Shown here in pieces: positions 1-11,409 of a stretch of DNA of 64,000 nucleotides. Position numbers and translations under genes: made by a program. The stretch is from Zasmidium citrigriseum. Its lineage: Eukaryota > Ascomycota > Dothideomycetes > Mycosphaerellales > Mycosphaerellaceae. Below the pieces are notes generated by a model. The model ran no database searches. It saw nothing but the letters and a program-made list of their open reading frames with translations, and was not told the DNA's origin. Numbering within the stretch: position 1 is the first letter of the stretch; the number at the start of each line of letters is the position of its first letter. The stretch lies in assembly GCA_002786025.1 (NCBI GenBank), contig NHNW01000010.1, positions 248,001 through 312,000 of the forward strand, read 5' to 3'.

Positions 1-67
1 CAGGAAAGAGTTCCGGAAGATCATCGTGAACCGCATCGAGAAGACGGAGGCCTTGAACAAAAGCTGA
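1..67 (+). CDS. C-terminal end of an unidentified gene (partial)
   Basis: Reading from base 2, one frame runs 21 codons to a TGA at 65-67. The peptide ends in RIEKTEALNKS and is rich in basic and charged residues, as in an ordinary soluble protein tail. The other forward frames give less protein-like peptides. The gene starts outside the window, so no function can be assigned. It could also be a chance open frame, since only 66 bases are visible. Confidence 0.45.
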   Translation, partial: RKEFRKIIVNRIEKTEALNKS

Positions 68-429
68 GAGATACGACGGAAATTACGACCTTCCTTTCTT
101 GTAAGAGGTCTACTGCGAATGATACCAGTCACACGTTGATACCACAGATCTAATCTAGGATGCTTGCTCACTACGACGAATAGAGAGCTGTGGCTGTACC
201 TTACACACGCCCCGCATCGACCATTTGCTCGCAAGTGCTATTCATGCTTACTCAGTGTGCATTACCTTCTGCTTTCTGTTGCTGCGGCGCATTGAGTCAC
301 TGATCGAGTCCAGCTGAGGTCTCGTTCGAATACTGATAGCGTCTGACTCACGAGCCCGAAGCGCCACGACATACCTGAGGCAGACATAAAAGGCTTGGAC
401 GACCAGGCATTGGAGAACATCACATCGAT
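68..429. other. Intergenic, 3' flank and threonine-aldolase promoter
   Basis: This holds the 3' flank of the partial gene and the upstream region of the PLP enzyme. The open frames here are short, overlap the next gene antisense and resemble nothing known. No specific regulatory site was recognised. Confidence 0.5.
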
Positions 430-1827
430 ATGGCACCCAACGAAATGGCCACGCTGCCAACAGCGGAATGTCGAGTCGACGAAAATGTGGACAAGAAGCC
501 AGACGCAACGCAACTTGTCGTAATGTCGCCAAAAGCAGCAAATTCTCCAACTTGGACGATCGATCGAACGCTACGATATGCACAGGATTCAAAAGGCTAT
601 CTGGTGCAGCAACTTGGAGAGTCGGCCTTCGAGGAACGGAGATCAATGCTCTGTATTCCCGGAGAGATCGATAAAGATGTAGGTGTTGGCGGATTCAGAT
701 GACTTCTGCTTGAACGCTCATCATGATAGTTCTACGGAACCGGAAAACACAAGTCGAATTTCGAACAACACATCGCGAAGCTACTGGGAAAGGATCATGG
801 CTTGTTCTTCATCACTGGTGTTCAAGCTCAACTGGCCGCACTGAAAGTCTACTGTGATCGAAATTCGAATGACCGCGTAGGATGGCATGTCTCTTCACAT
901 CTGGAGTCTGCTGAAAGAGACGCCTACCACCGCCTTTACAAGCTGAACCGCATCCAATTGGGAAACGACCCAGAAGAGAACCCAACAGTCGACGAGATCA
1001 AAGAGGTCATCTCACGCCCAGAGACTGACCGACCCGCTGCAATACTCCTCGAGATCCCCAATCGAACCCTTGGATTCAGTACGTACAGCTACGAAGAATT
1101 GGAGACGATATCTCGAGAATGTCGAAAAGCGAACGTCAAGCTTCACTGCGATGGTGCTAGATTGTGGGACATTGAGCCATATTACCAGGCGACGGCGGGC
1201 AAGTCCCTAGCCGACATCAGCGCCTTGTTCGATTCCGTTTACGTCTCTTTCTATAAAGGCCTTGGAGGCGCGGGTGGGGCGATGCTACTATCGAACGACT
1301 CGGAATTGATTGATCAAGCCAAGATATGGCAACGGAGAACCGGTGGGAATGTCTTCACGCTATTCTACAATGTCATCGATTGCGAGAGGGGTTTCAATGA
1401 GAAGATCGGGACGTTTGAAAGGCAATGGGAAAAGATGATCGACGTTGTCGAACGGGTTTCGAAGGCTACGAAGAAGTTCAAATCGAAAGAAGGGACACCT
1501 TACGTACAGTTTGTGAAGGAGCCGCCGACGTGTTGTCAGAGCCATACGATCTTTGAGGGCTTCACGGCCGATGAGCTCATCGCGGCGAGGGACCGAGTGG
1601 AGCAGAAGATCAATGTTCGGGTGTTGGAAAGGCTGCGGCCGAAGCAGAAGGTTGATCAGGCACCGAAGAAGGAGAACGCTGATGACTCTGGTGTCAGGCC
1701 CGATACTCGGCATTACATGGAATGGTACATCCAGGAGGATAACGAGAATGTCGAGACGCAAGTTTTCGTCGATGCGTATGTTGCGTTGTGTGAGGAGTTA
1801 GAAAAGACCGCGGCGAGTACGACTTGA
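430..1827 (+). CDS. Threonine-aldolase / beta-eliminating lyase family PLP enzyme
   Basis: Two exons, 430-678 and 730-1827, joined in phase 0 across a 51-bp GT-AG intron, give 448 residues. The ATG at 430 is the first in frame; the splice restores the run FYGTGKH. The fold type I PLP-enzyme features are the motif HCDGARLW (Asp about 224, expected to bind the pyridine nitrogen) and VSFYKGLGG (Lys about 259, the expected Schiff-base lysine). Known family members cleave L-threonine or L-allo-threonine to glycine and acetaldehyde, or act as related lyases. The YVSFYKG version differs from the yeast GLY1-type SKGLGAP motif, and the protein is longer than the usual 350-400 residues owing to an N-terminal extension of about 50 residues. 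Substrate is therefore inferred only at family level. No targeting signal is obvious, so it is probably cytosolic. Confidence 0.85.
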
Positions 1828-2160
1828 AATGCTTCTGAGTAGTTGTTGATATTGATATGCCGACGTAGTAACAAGGAGATAGAGATATAAAAGCAAGTCT
1901 TTGAAGAAGTTCGTTCGATATCGATGTTTCAAGATCTGGTTGTCGAAGGATTCACCCGGCCAACGCGCCAATCGATCAACATCAACAGCTCCACACGTCA
2001 AGGCGTTCGCGACGACGGCCGCTAGGGAACACTCTCAACTCGACATCCCACTACTACGATTGACGAATACGACTATTCCACGCGCAGAAGATCGAAAGCC
2101 TTCCGTACGAATTGTAATTCCTTGAATGCGGCCCACGGAGGCCAACAACGAGCGTGCGAA
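1828..2160. other. Intergenic, 3' flank of PLP enzyme and promoter of ankyrin gene
   Basis: No gene seen. The frame of the ankyrin gene extends upstream to 2122 but without an ATG, so 2161 is preferred as its start. Confidence 0.45.
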
Positions 2161-3936
2161 ATGAGCACCTCAAAGCTGGAACCAGCCGCGTTCCTGACGC
2201 CCACGACATGCTTCACGGTCGCCTGTGTAGCCTTTTCTCTTGTCGCTCTCTCAGCCGTCTGGCGTAATACGAAGAGTACGCACCAAACGTCGATACCTCA
2301 AAATGCGGAGCAACAACGATCGAGACCGCAGCCACAACGGAGAGTCGCAGCAGATTCGCTGTACGCAGAAACAAGAGACGAATATGCCGAACGTGAGACT
2401 GCAGGGTCTCAGAGCCGACAATCACAAATCGGAGAGCTGGTACTGCTGAGCGCAAAGGTTGCGCAGTTGTTAAGGTCGTGCCAACAGGAGGCATCGCAGG
2501 CGCAGGTACCTGTCGTGGAATTGCTGAATGAGATCTCGATTCTCACGACGTCTCTATGCCGGCTGCAGCAAGAGAGCATCACGAACCATGCGTTCTTGAG
2601 CCAAAGTACCCTTGCTGCGTGCTTTGAGGCGACTTCAAGCTCGATCCAGGCAACGTTGCTGTCGTTGGAAGCCACATTGAACAGCGGCGTACACAGCCTC
2701 TCGACTTTCCTCAATACGACCAAGCATTTGAAAGACCAGCGGCCAATGCTCGATTTCCTGCTCGAGAGCGCGACTTCGAAGAACGAACTGCCAACGCCGC
2801 CGTCGGAAACTGTATTGGAGGCATCGTTAGGAACAGCGCAGGCGAATAGCGGGTACCTCGATCCATCGCCATCGCCATCGCTTGAGGAGCACACTGGAAT
2901 CACGCCGGCCATTGACGACAGTTGCTGGTCTCAGCCTCCCCCTTACAGCCCTCCAACTAAGAGCTCTTCAGGTTTCTCTACGAATTCGGACGAGAAAGTC
3001 GAGACCCCTCTTGCTGTCGCCGCCGTGCCGGAGAGAGAAGATGCTCCAGACGATGGGAATGCGTTGTATGATGCCGTAAACGCGAACGATAGCGAGGCGC
3101 TGATAGATTTGCTGGCTAAAGGCGCTGACCCATGCAGACATTTCGGTGAGCTGCAGCGAACAGCACTCCACCAGGCCTCTCACCACAACTACTGTGCCTG
3201 TATTATTGCTCTTCTCCGGCATGGCGCGGTCATGAGCATTGAGGATGCGAAGGGCGATACAGCGCTCCATCTCGCAGCATGGGCAGGCAATGTCGAGGCT
3301 CTTTCCACTCTTCTCGCTCATGGCGCCGATGTAGATTGGCTCAGTGGACGTGACGGCTACAGCCCGCTCTGGTGTGCCATCAGCGCATATCAAATCGACG
3401 CAGCACGCTTGCTCCTGAAGCATGGCGCCCGCCTGAGCCTACGATCTGCTTCTGGTACCCGTATGATGCCGCTACACCAAGCTGCCGTGACTGGGCAAAG
3501 CGCAATGTGCGAGCTATTGCTCGACCGGGGAGCACAAGTCGACTGTGTCGATGACGATCTGAACACGCCGTTGCACTACGGCGCGGCAGCTGGCTCCAAG
3601 TCCTCGGTCAAGGTCCTTCTTCGCAGCGGGGCTGATATCGAGGCTCGCCAGATCCATGGATTGACTCCTGTGTCCTGGGCAAGCCACAAAGGCCATACAT
3701 CGGTGTTGGAATTGCTGCTTGGATATGGCGCTCGTTTGGATTGTGCCGCTGAGGGCGGTGCAACACCGCTGCATCTTGCTGCCAACCGAGGCCATACGGC
3801 TGCCGCTCGACTGCTGCTAGAAAAGGGCGCAAGTCGAATGGCAGGTCAAGCAAGCTGGGACGGTGCTTTTGGGACGCCGGCTGAGATGGCCAAAGCCAAG
3901 GGCCATATCAAACTCACGAAGATGCTGCAGAGCTGA
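2161..3936 (+). CDS. Ankyrin-repeat protein with N-terminal membrane segment
   Basis: A single exon of 591 residues. The ATG at 2161 (MSTSKLEP) is the first in frame; the upstream codons are open but lack ATG. Residues about 10-33 form one hydrophobic segment, a likely signal anchor. Residues 35-295 are low in structure, with a Gln/Ser-rich part and a Ser/Pro-rich part. From about residue 298 to the end there are eight or nine ankyrin repeats with clear consensus pieces such as TALHLAAWAGN, TPLHYGAAAG and TPLHLAANRGH. Ankyrin repeats mediate protein binding; there is no catalytic domain. The Ser-rich middle with coiled stretches resembles the N-terminal NACHT-less ankyrin proteins common in filamentous fungi. 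Function unknown; a membrane-tethered scaffold is a guess. Confidence 0.85.
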   Translation: MSTSKLEPAAFLTPTTCFTVACVAFSLVALSAVWRNTKSTHQTSIPQNAEQQRSRPQPQRRVAADSLYAETRDEYAERETAGSQSRQSQIGELVLLSAKVAQLLRSCQQEASQAQVPVVELLNEISILTTSLCRLQQESITNHAFLSQSTLAACFEATSSSIQATLLSLEATLNSGVHSLSTFLNTTKHLKDQRPMLDFLLESATSKNELPTPPSETVLEASLGTAQANSGYLDPSPSPSLEEHTGITPAIDDSCWSQPPPYSPPTKSSSGFSTNSDEKVETPLAVAAVPEREDAPDDGNALYDAVNANDSEALIDLLAKGADPCRHFGELQRTALHQASHHNYCACIIALLRHGAVMSIEDAKGDTALHLAAWAGNVEALSTLLAHGADVDWLSGRDGYSPLWCAISAYQIDAARLLLKHGARLSLRSASGTRMMPLHQAAVTGQSAMCELLLDRGAQVDCVDDDLNTPLHYGAAAGSKSSVKVLLRSGADIEARQIHGLTPVSWASHKGHTSVLELLLGYGARLDCAAEGGATPLHLAANRGHTAAARLLLEKGASRMAGQASWDGAFGTPAEMAKAKGHIKLTKMLQS

Positions 3937-4096
3937 ACGTGATGAGTCGGAATCTTGCTGACGAGGATCATGATTTAGGTTGACGACGGTTCGATAATGT
4001 GTGTTGTTACCGGTACATTCAATGGATACCCGCTTTGATTTCGCGTGTGATGAAGGATTTGATAGTTGTTCATAGCTCGTACAGACGATGTCCAGG

Positions 4097-5729
4097 TCAA
4101 CGGCTGCCTTTCTCCAGTTCGTTTTCTAGTACTTCGATAAGTCCTCCGACCAAGTGAAGACTGCCTGTCGCCAGAACTTCGAGTCTTCCACCATTGGCAA
4201 TCTGATGAGCCCTTGTCATTGCTTCTTCAATCGTACTGACAACATGCACCTGGGCTTGCGAGTCGATCCCGTCCCAGGCCTTGGCCAGCTCCTGTTGAAC
4301 TCGTAGACTGCTCACATCGTCCCTGTTCGTGTTGATTGAGACGAGATCTGCTTTGTAGCCAGCATCTTTATAGGTGGTGTTGGGACAGAATATGGCGTGC
4401 TTGAAAGGGTGAGAGTCATTCAACGACGCCGCTAGGACGTCGTGCAGACGCTTTGCGAGTGAGGAAGCATCTCTCGTTTGCTGGTTGAAGATTAGAATGC
4501 GAGTGGCTCCTTCACTCTCAGACTTTGCTGTGCGGTCAGCAAACCAACGAGCAGCCACCTCAATGCTTTCAAGTGTGTGACCGCCGTCGATGTACCACGT
4601 AACATTGGGTAGAAGGGGATCTTTCCGCATATCGCACCGGCCGCCAAGGTGGGTTATCTCCAGTGCCTTGACGAACTTTGCAGGAAGTGCAGATGCTGGA
4701 TCATATGGATCGGGGATGTTGCTGTATCCAAGGCGGTCGAGGTGATATGCCGAGACGGCAACAGCCAATGAAGCGTTGAGCTTTTGGAAGTGGCCCTGCA
4801 AGCCCAACTGGATTGAGTCCATATCCTTGTGTACTGGCACTTCGTACAGCTGTGTCTCTCGCTCTCTTGCTCTCTCGTGGAGTACCCGTATGGCATCGTC
4901 TGGTTGGGGTACAGTGAATGCGGCGACACCGGGTTTAAAAATGCCCGCTTTATGCCATGCAATCTCGCTGATCGTGCTTCCCAAGAGAGCCTCGTGATCT
5001 ATCCCCAAGCTCGTCACACCTGTGGCTGACGGTTGTACAAGAATGTTCGTAGTATCGTATTCTCCGCCTATGCCGCATTCAATCACTGCTGTCTCAACAT
5101 TCTCTTTCATGTAACAGTGCAGTGCCATGAGGGTAAGGTAGTGGAAGTACACAGGCTTTCCGTCTATACTCCTTGGATCTGCCTCGCCGGACTGGACTTT
5201 GGTTCTTTCGAAACGATCCCATACCTCCCAAAAGCACTCGGCGAACAGCTCTTCAGAGATCGGTTCATTGTTGATTTGTATCCGTTCTCTCACGAAACGA
5301 AGATGGGGCGATGTGTACAGTCCTACTTTTGACGGCAGTCTCTCTGCTGGTATACTTCGCTCCGTGGGTAGGTACTGAGCAAGAATGGATGAAATGAAGG
5401 AAGACGTGGATCCTTTGCCTTTGGTACCGGCGATGTGGATAGGGTTCAATCGATCAAAGTCGGATGGCTGCTCACCGTTGTCAACATGAGTGCCCGGTTC
5501 GCCTCACAGGCACAACGCACACCTCGTAACCTATGCGGCGCACCCACCCGATCATGTCAGGAATCGAGCGCTTGTTGGACCCGGGACCCTGCTTGCGGAT
5601 GGCCTCGACGATTGAGAAGTTGCTCTGGAGGCCATTGAGGGTGGCGACGGCGGCATTGTAGTCGCGCCCGGTGCTGTAGTGTCTTGCAGAGTCTCTGAGG
5701 CGCCGCACGCACGCTCTGCAGACGACCAT
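4097..5729 (-). CDS. MET7: Folylpolyglutamate synthase, mitochondrial-type
   Basis: Two exons on the minus strand, 5729-5523 and 5467-4097, with a 55-bp intron, give 525 residues. The enzyme adds glutamates to folates (ATP-dependent), which keeps folate in the cell and in mitochondria. The junction restores PSDFDRLNPIHIAGTKGKGS, the family's substrate and P-loop region (GTKGKGST at about residues 83-90). The Mur-ligase-like ATP-binding core and the C-terminal domain (RILIFNQQT, ATGSLHLVGG) are present. The ATG at 5729 begins with MVVCRACVRRLRDSARHYS, a basic, acid-poor presequence with a plausible cleavage context, so the product of this start is probably mitochondrial. No second ATG lies before the conserved core, so I see no obvious cytosolic form. 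It is divergent from MSH6, 223 bp away. Confidence 0.93.
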
Positions 5730-5870
5730 GGCGGCGATGTCAAGATCGGGAAACAAGTTCCTGTTACTCGGCGAAGGTGAAGTGATTGATCGGATACCGG
5801 AACTCCCTAGAGTGGGTCCAGCACGGGCCAACGACACGCGCGACTGCACTTTACGCGGTCCAGGGACGAG

Positions 5871-5876
5871 ACGCGT
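5871..5876. promoter_or_regulatory. MCB-like box (ACGCGT) in FPGS-MSH6 promoter
   Basis: A perfect ACGCGT lies 77-82 bp upstream of the MSH6 ATG and 142 bp upstream of the FPGS ATG. ACGCGG and ACGCGC variants lie within the preceding 40 bp. ACGCGT is the binding site of the yeast MBF (Mbp1-Swi6) G1/S factor, and yeast MSH6 is a known G1/S gene. Function here is inferred from sequence and position. Confidence 0.5.
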
Positions 5877-5952
5877 TACTTGACATCGTCCTCCATTGCA
5901 TCCCACAACTCTTCTCCCTCAAACGTGCCATTGACAGGTTCAACTTGTCAAC

Positions 5953-8900
5953 ATGGCGCGCGTCAAAGACGAGAGCGGCGGTTCCGGCAAGAAGAACAGC
6001 ACGCCCTCATCCACCGCCAAACCAGGTCCAAAGCAGCAGAGCATCGCCGGCTTCTTCAAGAAGCAGCCAGCAGCCACTCCGTCAAGCACTACGCCCGCAA
6101 AGCGCTCATTGGACTCTAATGCGTCCAAAGCTGGCGATGCCTCCAGCGTTCTTGCGTCTAGCCCACATACCGCTGCAGGTGCGTCTCCTCAGAGCTCCGT
6201 TGTAGAAGGCCGGGGCAAAGAGAATGGTGAGCTTTTCGCCGTTGTTCAAGACGAACTCAGACTAACAGACTGATAGAAACCCCAGGCACATTGTATTCCA
6301 GCCCATCACGAAAGGCCAAGAAGCAAGTCAGCTACGCCGAATCCGATGAAGATGAGGATGAAGTCTTCAAGCCGCTGTCCGGAAATCGTCGTGCTGCAAA
6401 GCGTCGTCGTATCAGCGTCAAGGATGACTCTGATGATGAGTTCGGCCTTGATGCTGGCACCCAGGCGGCGTTGGAGAGCGACGATGGTATATTATTTTTG
6501 GATTCGACCATCATTAATTCACTGGCTGACGAATTCTCCAGATATGGAAGACTTTGTGGTAGATGACGAGCTTGACGACGATGCGAAACCATCGAAGCCC
6601 AAGAAACGCTCTGGTGGCGCATCATCAAGCAAGAAGGCCACCGAAGTCAAGCCGCCATCGCCAATTCGCGATGACAGTGAAGAGATTCCAGAATCTGGAT
6701 CGACTGCACAGCAATGGACATTTGACCCTGATGCTCCTCCATCAACTTCATCTCGAAAGCCAGCTGCATCTCGAAAGCCGACAACCGACTCGAACAAGAA
6801 GCAGAAGGCTCATCAAACCGACCCATCTGAGCGCTATACGTGGCTTGCCTCAATCCAAGATGCTGATAGACATGCCCCTGACCATCCAGACTATGATCCA
6901 AGGACTCTGTACATTCCGCCCATGGCCTGGAACAAGTTCTCGCCCTTCGAGAAGCAGTATTGGGAGATCAAGTCCAAGTTCTGGGACACCATTGTCTTTT
7001 TCAAGAAGGGCAAGTTCTACGAGCTCTATGAGAACGATGCCACCATCGGCCATCAATTGTTCGATCTCAAGCTTACCGACAGAGTCAACATGCGCATGGT
7101 TGGAGTTCCAGAGTCGAGCCTTGATCATTGGGCCAATCAGTTTGTTGCCAAAGGTTTCAAGATTGCTCGCGTCGTTCAAATGGAAACTGCACTTGGCAAA
7201 GACATGCGCGAGCGGGACTCGAAAGCCAAAAAGGAAGATAAGATTATCCGTAGAGAGCTATCCTCTGTTCTCACCGGAGGTACCTTGGTAGAGGGTAGTA
7301 TGCTGCAAGACGACATGGCCACATACTGTGCCGCAATCAAGGAGACGGAGACCGATGGCCGCCCACACTTTGGCATTGCTTTCGTTGATACAGCCACAGC
7401 TCAGTTCCACTTGGCCGAATTCGTGGACGATGTCGACATGACCCGATTCGAGACATTCGTCGCTCAGACGAGACCTGGCGAACTGCTTCTGGAGAAGGGC
7501 TGCATTTCATCAAAGGCTCTCCGAATCCTCAAGAACAACACTCCGCTCACGACCATCTGGAACCATCTCAAACCGGACAAGGAATTCCTGACCGCAGACA
7601 AGACCCGAATGAAGATCAATGGCGAAGCGTACTTCGAAAAGTCAGAGGACGACGAAGCCGATGCCTGGCCCGCTGTTCTTCGAGAGGCAAGCGAGAAAGA
7701 AGAAGCATTCTCTGCTCTTGGTGCACTCATCTGGTATCTGAGCATGCTCAAGATCGAGCGTGATCTGCTTACCTGTTCCAACTTCGCCTGGTACGACCCC
7801 ATCCGAAAGGCTTCCAGCCTGGTGTTGGACGGACAGAGTCTTATCAACTTGGAGATCTTTGCCAATACCTTCGACGGCAGCACCAATGGAACACTTTTCA
7901 CCATGCTCAACCGCTGCGTGACGCCTTTCGGAAAGCGCATGTTGCGACAGTGGGTCTGTCATCCTCTTGCGGATGCAAAGAAGATTAGCCAACGCTTCGA
8001 CGCTGTTGACGCTCTCAATGCCGATAGAACCGTCATGGATCGCTTCACATCGTCGTTGTCAAAGTTGCCGGACCTGGAACGATTGATCTCTCGCATTCAC
8101 GCCGGTCGTTGCAAGCCTTTGGATTTCGTCAAAGTTCTTGAAGGTTTCGAACAGATCGAATACACCATGTCACTGCTCGGTTCATTCGGCTCTGGCGAAG
8201 GGCTGCTCGGCCAACTCATTGAATCGATGCCAGACCTTGCTGGTGTACTGAAGTACTGGAAAGATGCATTTGATCGTACCAAAGCTAAAGAAGAAGGCCT
8301 CGTCATACCCCAGCCAGGTGTTGAAGAAGAGTTTGACGAGAGCAATCAGCGCATCAAGGATATCGAAAAGGCGCTGGATAAGCTGTTGCAGAGATGTCGC
8401 AAAGAGCTTGGCTCAAGTTCCATCAAGTTCACGGACAATGGCAAGGAGATCTACCAGCTGGAAGTGCCCACCAAAGCCAACGGAAATGTTCCCAAAAACT
8501 GGAAGCAGATGTCTGCCACCAAGCAGTGCAAGCGTTGGTACTTTCCGGAGCTCGAGAAGCTCGTGCAGGACTTGAAGGAAGCACAAGAGACACATACCCA
8601 AGTTGTGAAGGCTCTGTCTGGACGATTCTTCGCTCGCTTTGACGACGACTACTCCATCTGGCTGGCCGCAGTCAAGGTTGTGGCAAACCTCGACTGCCTC
8701 ATCTCTCTTGCAAAAGCATCGGCGTCCTTGGGCTCTCCTTCATGCAGGCCAGAGTTCGTGGAGGAGGACGAGGCACGCAGCATTCTCGAGTTCCAGACCC
8801 TTCGCCATCCATGCATTGAGACCACAACCAACTTTATCCCCAACGACATCGGGCTAGGTGGCGAAGCAGCGAACATCACCTTGCTCACAGGAGCCAACGC

Positions 8901-9618
8901 AGCTGGTAAATCCACCATCCTGCGCATGACTTGCATCGCCGTCATCCTGGCCCAGATTGGCTGCTACGTTCCATGCGACTTTGCTCGAATGACGCCGGTG
9001 GATCGAATCATGTCTCGACTTGGTGCTCACGACAACATCTTTGCTGGACAGAGTACCTTTATGGTTGAATTGAGCGAGACAAAGAAGATTCTTTCTGAAG
9101 CTACACCTCGCTCGCTGGTCATCTTGGACGAACTGGGCCGTGGAACGAGCAGCTACGATGGTGTGGCGGTGGCCCAGGCTGTGCTTCATCATATTGCCAC
9201 TCACATCGGCGCATTGGGATACTTCGCCACTCACTACCACTCGCTTGCTACGGAGTTCCAACACCACCCTGAAGTCGCTGCCAAGCGCATGGCCGTCAGG
9301 GTTGAGCATGATGTTCGAGATGTCACCTTCCTGTACCAACTCGAGGATGGTGTTGCGGAGGGCAGCTACGGCATGCACTGCGCAGCGATGTGTGGCATTC
9401 CTGACAAAGTCATTGATCGTGCCGAGCAGGCTGCACAGAACTGGGAGCATACCGGCCGTATCAAGGAATCTCTCGAGAAGGCGAAGGAGAGCAGCTGGCT
9501 TCCGCTGGGTCTGCTGAGCGACGTCAACTACGTGCTCAACCATGCCGCTGCCGATGAAGAGACTGGCATCAGTGAGAGGAGCCTGGAGGTTCTTCGCAAG
9601 GCTATTGCAGCTTTGTAA
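5953..9618 (+). CDS. MSH6: DNA mismatch repair ATPase MSH6
   Basis: Three exons, 5953-6226, 6277-6486 and 6542-9618, with introns of 50 and 55 bp (both phase 1), give 1186 residues, a normal length for MSH6. The protein pairs with MSH2 as MutS-alpha, which recognises base mismatches and small loops in the nucleus. Residues 28-35 (QQSIAGFF) are a perfect PIP box for binding PCNA. An acidic, basic and disordered linker follows. Phe320-Tyr321-Glu322 is the Phe-x-Glu mismatch-binding motif that marks MSH6 rather than MSH2 or MSH3. The ATPase has Walker A GANAAGKST (945-953), an Asp1024-Glu1025 Walker B, and the LGRGTSSYDG signature. All key residues are present, so the protein should be active. 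G1/S expression is suggested by the upstream ACGCGT. Confidence 0.97.
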
Positions 9619-9797
9619 GCTCCTACAGCATCTCCTCCTCTGTAATATACCGGCATCTTTAGCGCGGAGTTTGGCTTTGCTCAAGTGGAATTCGTGGCAG
9701 ATGTTGCTTGCTGTGTTGAGTCGTTGTTGACTATAGGTCTAGATATACAACTTTTAACTCGCTGTCTACTTTACATGCGAATCTTGACTTTTCTATT

Positions 9798-10790
9798 TTA
9801 CCTCTCGCCAGCAAGGCGCCTATCCTGAACTTCAGTCAAGGCACGGCTGCCACTGACGTATGCCACTGTGCCAACCACTGCTGCAGCAGGCAGAGTCTGG
9901 AACAGGTTCCAGCTTGAGTAGTAGAGGAAGAATACACCCTCCATGGCCACGATGCTGCCCAGGAACAGTCCATGAGCCACCGGGCTCGAGCCAAATGCTT
10001 TGCCGAAGTGATCGAAATTTCCTCCCAGAAGCACCCACGCACCAATCAAGGCTGGGAGCGTTCCCAACACTGCAAGTGTAAAGACGAGGCTAATGATCTT
10101 TGGCGGCGACTTGGGGTCTGCGTGGAAGATGTGGTGGATCTCTGGTTTGCTGGTGTAGCGTTCGGGCGCGGCTGGGATCACTGGTGGGCTCTTGGAGTCG
10201 TTCTCAACCTTGAGGTTGAAGGCATGGCCGTTGTATGGGATCGAAGATCCAAACGATCCCAAAGTTATCGAGGCCTTGAGAGGCTTCGAGCTCGTGAGGA
10301 ATTGGAAGGGGAGGTCCTTTGGAGACTGCAGCGAGAACCGTTAGCCTGGACTCAAGAGATTCCTGTACACGAAATGCTGTATGCGTACCACATCGACCTT
10401 TGCCTTGCCATTGTCCTTGACGCTGAATGCGAACGACTCCTCCAATCCAGTGTCTGTCTCTTGAAGGGTAAGGAAAGCCTGGTGAGGCTTCTTGCCCGTC
10501 TTCCCCTCTTGCGCAGTAAGGACAACTTTCAACGTCGAGGAAGCTGGGAGTGTGACCGGGGAGGAGGACGAGACAGGCGAGCCGGCGGTGATTCTGAAAA
10601 GACGTATGATTAGCGAATTGCGCAATAAAATGCTAAGGCAATGGCTGTTCACTCACTTCTGCTTCGCGGCCTCAGCAGCACCCTTGCCCGTGACTTGCAA
10701 CGTCGCCTCGTCGAATGTCCAGGAACTGGCGGCGTGTACCGCAGATGAGAGCGCAAAGGCAGCTACGCCGATTGAGTGTAGCAACTTCAT
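9798..10790 (-). CDS. SWP1: Oligosaccharyltransferase subunit SWP1 / ribophorin II
   Basis: Three exons, 10790-10657, 10593-10389 and 10325-9798, with two 63-bp introns (phases 2 and 0), give 288 residues, close to yeast Swp1 (286). The product is a non-catalytic subunit of the ER oligosaccharyltransferase complex, which transfers the N-glycan to Asn-X-Ser/Thr. The N-terminus MKLLHSIGVAAFALSSAVHA is a typical signal peptide. A lumenal beta-rich region follows (FSVKDNGKAKVDV). The C-terminal third has three hydrophobic segments, matching the membrane part of ribophorin II. The motif PPKIISLVFTLAVLGTLPAL and the HHIFHADP stretch before it are typical of the family. It is divergent from the AT-hook gene at 11410. 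Confidence 0.9.
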
Positions 10791-11409
10791 GATTGTGGTG
10801 TTGCGAAGTTGTGAAGCTCGTCAATGCGAAGTGCTGCATTGGACATCTGTCGGGAGAGCTTCACGCACGTACGCATCACGTGATGCGCATTCGCTTAGAC
10901 GCTGGCTAGCCGTTCCAGGAAATGCCAAGAGGAAGGCGCGATCAAGGTCGACAAGTTGGGTCGGTCGCAGCAGCCTTCAAAGCCTACAGAAACCGTATCC
11001 CACCCGCCTCGGAAGACCTTCAACAACACATTCGCCCACGCTCGACTCTTTTTGCGAGACTCGCATGGTTTCACTTGTTTGCGCGTCGCTGCTGTGTATT
11101 TGACACGTGACGGCGGACCCACATCACACTAGCGCTCTTTTTGCGGCATCAGATTGCACCTCCTTGTTGTTGCCTTCTCATTACTTCAACATTCACGCCT
11201 CCATCATGACCACGGCCCACCACATCGCCTCGAAATCCAACAACATCTCTGGATAACTTCCTCATTCGGTCTATGCATGCGGCCTCGTCATTCACATGCT
11301 CGTTGCTGCGCGCGACCTATCACACACGTGAAGTGGGTCTGTGCGCTTTTGGCCGTTTGCCTCGACTGAAAACCGCAAAATTGCACACACTCCGACCTCG
11401 ACCGCATAC
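10791..11409. other. Divergent promoter region, SWP1 and AT-hook gene
   Basis: 619 bp between two divergent starts. It contains three CACGTGA motifs (10877-10883, 11104-11110, 11325-11331) and a polypyrimidine, CA-rich part near the right end that fits a 5' untranslated region. No gene recognised. Confidence 0.5.
10872..10887. promoter_or_regulatory. 16-bp perfect palindrome with CACGTG core
   Basis: The sequence CGCATCACGTGATGCG equals its own reverse complement. The core TCACGTGA is a site for bHLH factors of the Cbf1/SREBP type. It lies 82-97 bp upstream of the SWP1 ATG. Two more CACGTGA sites occur within the next 450 bp, so a bHLH-controlled divergent promoter is plausible. Confidence 0.5.
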
